Positions 5,830-6,368 of a stretch of DNA of 6,368 nucleotides are shown piece after piece. This DNA is from Candidatus Bipolaricaulota bacterium. Its GTDB lineage: Bacteria > Bipolaricaulota > Bipolaricaulia > UBA7950 > UBA9294. Below the pieces are notes generated by a model, which ran no database searches, had not been told where the DNA came from, and saw only the letters and a list, made by a program, of their open reading frames with translations. The position numbers were made by a program, and so were the translations under genes. The stretch is from the NCBI GenBank assembly GCA_021129875.1, contig JAJOKK010000084.1:1-6368 (forward strand), in the 5' to 3' direction. Every line of letters starts with the position of its first letter. The stretch's first letter is position 1.

Positions 5830-6321
5830 CTATGTGGCGAACACAAGTGTGGAGAGGACGAGATCGAGCGCTGCGTCGACCGACCGTTCTTTATTCGCCA
5901 CCCTGTCCCCGTCCCAGACAAAGCGACGACAATCGAGGTAATCTACGCCGGCAACGGCGATGTAGACCAGGCCGACCGGTTTATCCTCGCTCCCCCCACT
6001 CGGACCGGCGATCCCGGTGATCGAAAGCGCGATATCACTGGCAAGAAGATCCCGGCAGCCGCGAGCCATCGCCTCTGCTGTCTGCCGGCTCACTGCTCCG
6101 TGCCGGACCATGACTCGTGCAGGAACAGAGAGCAATCGCTCCTTAATATCGTTCTGGTACGCAACGATCCCTCCGCGAAAGTAGACGGACGATCCCGGGA
6201 CGTCGGTGATCCGGCTCGCCAAGAGCCCGCCGGTGCACGACTCGGCGACCGAAATGGTTAGACCGAGTCGCTTAAGCGCCTCTCCCATGAGCCTGTTGCG
6301 TAAACCCTTTCCACCGCTCAT
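5830..6321 (-). CDS. pncC: CinA C-terminal domain / nicotinamide-nucleotide amidase (PncC-type)
   Basis: This 163-residue cytoplasmic protein matches the stand-alone CinA C-terminal domain. Characterised members deamidate nicotinamide mononucleotide to nicotinic acid mononucleotide and ammonia, recycling pyridine nucleotides. Diagnostic motifs are AESCTGGLLASRITDVPGSS (26-45) with the proposed nucleophile Ser28, YFRGGIVAYQNDIKERLL (47-64), GAVSRQTAEAMARG (75-88), SITGIAGPSGG (100-110) with Thr102, and KPVGLVYIAV (114-123). The Ser-to-Thr distance of 74 residues equals that of the E. coli enzyme as I recall it. The start is uncertain. ATG 6321 gives the usual short lead before ESCTGG. A GTG at 6357 is in frame but sits directly against AGGAGG with no spacer, and the frame stays open to the window edge, so fusion to an upstream CinA N-terminal domain cannot be formally excluded. 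The stop (TAG) is followed by a 92-nt gap before the glycosyltransferase. It looks like a housekeeping gene rather than part of the surface module. Confidence 0.92.
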   Translation of the reverse strand: MSGGKGLRNRLMGEALKRLGLTISVAESCTGGLLASRITDVPGSSVYFRGGIVAYQNDIKERLLSVPARVMVRHGAVSRQTAEAMARGCRDLLASDIALSITGIAGPSGGSEDKPVGLVYIAVAGVDYLDCRRFVWDGDRVANKERSVDAALDLVLSTLVFAT

Positions 6322-6368
6322 CCTCAATCCCGGTTGCGAAGCAAGGCCGGAGGCCACCCTCCTGGTTT

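Noticed and set aside
5722..6261. 179-codon open frame on the plus strand
   Set aside because: It is antisense to the amidase gene and the gap beside it. The minus strand encodes clear CinA/PncC motifs, and the plus-strand product resembles nothing known.
6324..6368. Possible tail of an upstream gene on the minus strand, ending KPGGWPPALLRNRD with TGA at 6324-6326
   Set aside because: A stop 2 nt before the amidase ATG would suit an operon, but all three frames are nearly open over these 45 bases, so the assignment cannot be supported.

Overview
All of the supportable coding content lies on the minus strand. It forms a tightly packed run of six genes, read from the right end of the window to the left. 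In transcriptional order they are: a stand-alone CinA C-terminal domain / PncC-type amidase (5830-6321); a GT4-like glycosyltransferase (4754-5737, probably with a non-standard ATA start); an alkaline-phosphatase-superfamily phosphodiesterase (3108-4757); a multi-spanning UPF0104 / lysylphosphatidylglycerol-synthase-TM-type membrane protein (1958-3064); an ABC ATPase (1161-1916, TTG start); and its ABC-2-type permease (1-1164, cut by the window edge). No RNA genes, insertion sequences, CRISPR arrays or convincing intrinsic terminators were seen. No stretch longer than 300 bases lacks a gene.

The organism looks like a bacterium of moderately high GC content (judged by eye). It has strong Shine-Dalgarno sites (AGGAGG), ATGA stop/start overlaps and alternative start codons. 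No sequence here fixes the phylum. A poorly characterised, compact-genome lineage is possible, but that is only an impression.

The middle three genes plausibly act together at the membrane. The glycosyltransferase is a GT-B enzyme whose N-terminal half recalls lipid/diacylglycerol glycosyltransferase-like GT4 proteins. The phosphodiesterase is translationally coupled to it and keeps a full set of two-metal ligands. The downstream membrane protein belongs to a family proposed to move lipids or lipid-linked sugars across the membrane. The simplest reading is a small module that makes, trims and relocates a glycolipid or polyprenyl-linked sugar. The ABC exporter follows 41 nt later and may be co-transcribed, but its substrate cannot be read from sequence. 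The amidase upstream is a housekeeping-type gene. It is separated by 91 nt that hold a weak promoter candidate and an imperfect inverted repeat, so the surface module may start its own transcript there.

The points most worth a second look are the apparent ATA start of the glycosyltransferase, the glycosyltransferase / phosphodiesterase / flippase-like gene trio, and the promoter/inverted-repeat region between the amidase and that trio.
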